Source of the DNA: Lachnospiraceae bacterium
Lineage (GTDB): Bacteria > Bacillota > Clostridia > Lachnospirales > Lachnospiraceae
Direction: 5' to 3'
Length of the DNA stretch: 14,630 bases
NCBI GenBank assembly: GCA_017404585.1
Contig: JAFRCB010000304.1
Location: 1-14,630, forward strand
How positions within the stretch are numbered: the stretch's first letter is position 1; each line of letters starts with the position of its first letter. The position numbers were made by a program, and so were the translations under genes. The notes beneath the pieces are model-generated. The model searched no databases. It was not told the origin of the DNA and was given only the letters and a program-made list of their open reading frames with translations. Positions 13,591-14,630 of the stretch are shown here, in pieces.

Positions 13591-14630
13591 TTATTCGGCA
13601 ACTTTCTCGAATCTGCAGATTCCGCCCTTATAATTGGGCTCTCTGGAGTACTTATCATAGCTGGAAGGTGTCAGCTTATTGCATTCAATATAGTGGATCG
13701 GGGCATACAGCTGATTGTACGGGACGTCATCCGTGATCAGCACGTGGAAAACTGCATCCTGCCCGTTGACTGAATACACGCGGACCTTATCCATATGGTG
13801 AATGTCATTTTCCTCAGCCTGCTTTGTGTTCATATACAGGTAGGCCTTCTTGCTGGAGACGTCTTCCACGAACCGGACTTCCTTCGTGCGGCTCTGTGTA
13901 TGCCACTGGCCGACGGTGCCGCGGCCCGTATTGAAGACAATCGGGAACTCTTCATTGGGAACATACGGATTCGGAAGCGGCTCCTCGAAAACGAAGTTCG
14001 CTCTCTGATTCGGAGTGAAGAACTTTCCGTCGGAGTAGAGTCTCCTCTCCTCCTCCTTGAACTCATCCTCGCGGCCAGCCGGATATGGCCACTGAATACC
14101 GTGAGAGTCTTCGAGTCCTTCCCATGTCACGCCGGAGAAATCACACGGCTTTCCGACAGAGATCTTGCGCAGCATGTTGAAGCAATCCTCCGGAGTCTCC
14201 CATCTCTCGATAGCCTTGCCCATGCCGAGGGCTTTCGCGACGCCGAGAATGCACTCGTAGTCGGAGATCTCATTCTCCCCTCTCTTAAGGACAGGTCTCA
14301 TTGCGGACATGCGTCTCTCGAGATTGATATATGTTCCTGCTTTCTTGATGCCCGGGACGACCGGGAAGTAGACAGTTGCATCCTCGGCGCTCTCGATCGT
14401 GTCATAAATATCCTGAACAACAAAAAGTTCAAGCTTCTTTGTCGCCGATGCAAATGTCTCGTTGTTCGTCCAGCTGTGACGCGGGTTCGTGCAGAGGATC
14501 CAGAGACCTTTAATTTCACCGGCGTTGATTCCCTCAACGATCTTGTTGTAGGGGATCGTCGGCTTCTTCGCCAACAGGTCCGGCGCGATCCCGATGATGT
14601 CAGCGATGCGTCTTCTCTCGGCCTCGTCCC
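13591..14630 (-). CDS. Molybdopterin-dependent oxidoreductase, C-terminal 345 residues (nitrate reductase-like; cut by window edge)
   Basis: The C-terminal part of a DMSO-reductase-superfamily catalytic subunit; the frame stays open through the right window edge, so the N-terminal Fe-S domain and active-site residue (Cys or Sec) are not visible. IKGLWILCTNPRHSW matches the family segment normally read as LWxxGTNP. A C-terminal dinucleotide-binding barrel follows, marked by FNTGRGTVGQWHTQSRT, AEENDIHHMDKVRVYS, the late Asn-Lys-Leu-Thr and EPNYKGGICRFEKV, which corresponds to the assimilatory nitrate reductase ending NRLT...DPxSxQPxYK. With the ferredoxin and flavoprotein downstream and the Moco genes nearby, a cytosolic NAD(P)H-linked nitrate reductase (NarA) is the best guess. 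Formate dehydrogenase or another oxyanion reductase is possible. Confidence 0.85.
   Translation of the reverse strand, partial: DEAERRRIADIIGIAPDLLAKKPTIPYNKIVEGINAGEIKGLWILCTNPRHSWTNNETFASATKKLELFVVQDIYDTIESAEDATVYFPVVPGIKKAGTYINLERRMSAMRPVLKRGENEISDYECILGVAKALGMGKAIERWETPEDCFNMLRKISVGKPCDFSGVTWEGLEDSHGIQWPYPAGREDEFKEEERRLYSDGKFFTPNQRANFVFEEPLPNPYVPNEEFPIVFNTGRGTVGQWHTQSRTKEVRFVEDVSSKKAYLYMNTKQAEENDIHHMDKVRVYSVNGQDAVFHVLITDDVPYNQLYAPIHYIECNKLTPSSYDKYSREPNYKGGICRFEKVAE

Overview
This 14.6 kb window looks like part of the chromosome of an anaerobic Firmicute, most likely a Clostridia/Lachnospiraceae-type gut organism. That is an inference from strong AGGAGG-type ribosome binding sites, the gene families present and the gene layout. 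All thirteen genes I can support lie on the minus strand, so transcription runs from high to low coordinates. The open frames on the plus strand are shadows of these genes.

Right end (14630 to 10868), a respiratory or assimilatory molybdoenzyme block. It holds the C-terminal part of a molybdopterin oxidoreductase, a 16-cysteine ferredoxin-like subunit, an FAD/NAD(P)-dependent reductase and a ten-helix TDT/SLAC1-type anion transporter, spaced 25, 1 and 42 bp apart. The first three genes match the three-gene plan (molybdoenzyme, Fe-S protein, flavoprotein) known for clostridial nitrate reductase (narABC). The substrate is not proven by the sequence.

Middle (10867 to 6661), cofactor supply. A 525 bp structured, non-coding region precedes moeA-mobB-moaA. 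moeA and mobB overlap by 4 nt, and mobB and moaA are 3 nt apart. mobA follows after 284 bp. Together these genes make molybdopterin and convert it to its Mo-bound and guanylylated (MGD) forms, the form used by the upstream enzyme. A Crp/Fnr-family regulator follows mobA.

Left-middle (5430 to 2537), cysteine or related amino-acid use. A CyuA/YhaM-type Fe-S L-cysteine desulfidase is followed by a DAACS-family symporter. Its binding-site residues point to a neutral amino acid rather than a dicarboxylate. The symporter ends at a strong 15 bp stem terminator.

Left end (1979 to 1), polyol use. A SorE-type L-sorbose-1-phosphate reductase lies upstream of a mannitol-type PTS EIIC gene (mtlA, cut by the window edge). 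A near-perfect promoter (TTGACA, 17 bp, TACAAT) precedes sorE. It is bracketed by repeated AACAGTTG-like operator candidates.

The least ordinary structure is a pair of about 200 bp palindromic elements, at 5616-5818 and 7384-7579. They share terminal inverted repeats and internal blocks, and lie on either side of the crp-mobA segment. The apical stems differ in sequence but both can pair. I found no tRNA, rRNA, CRISPR array, transposase or phage gene.
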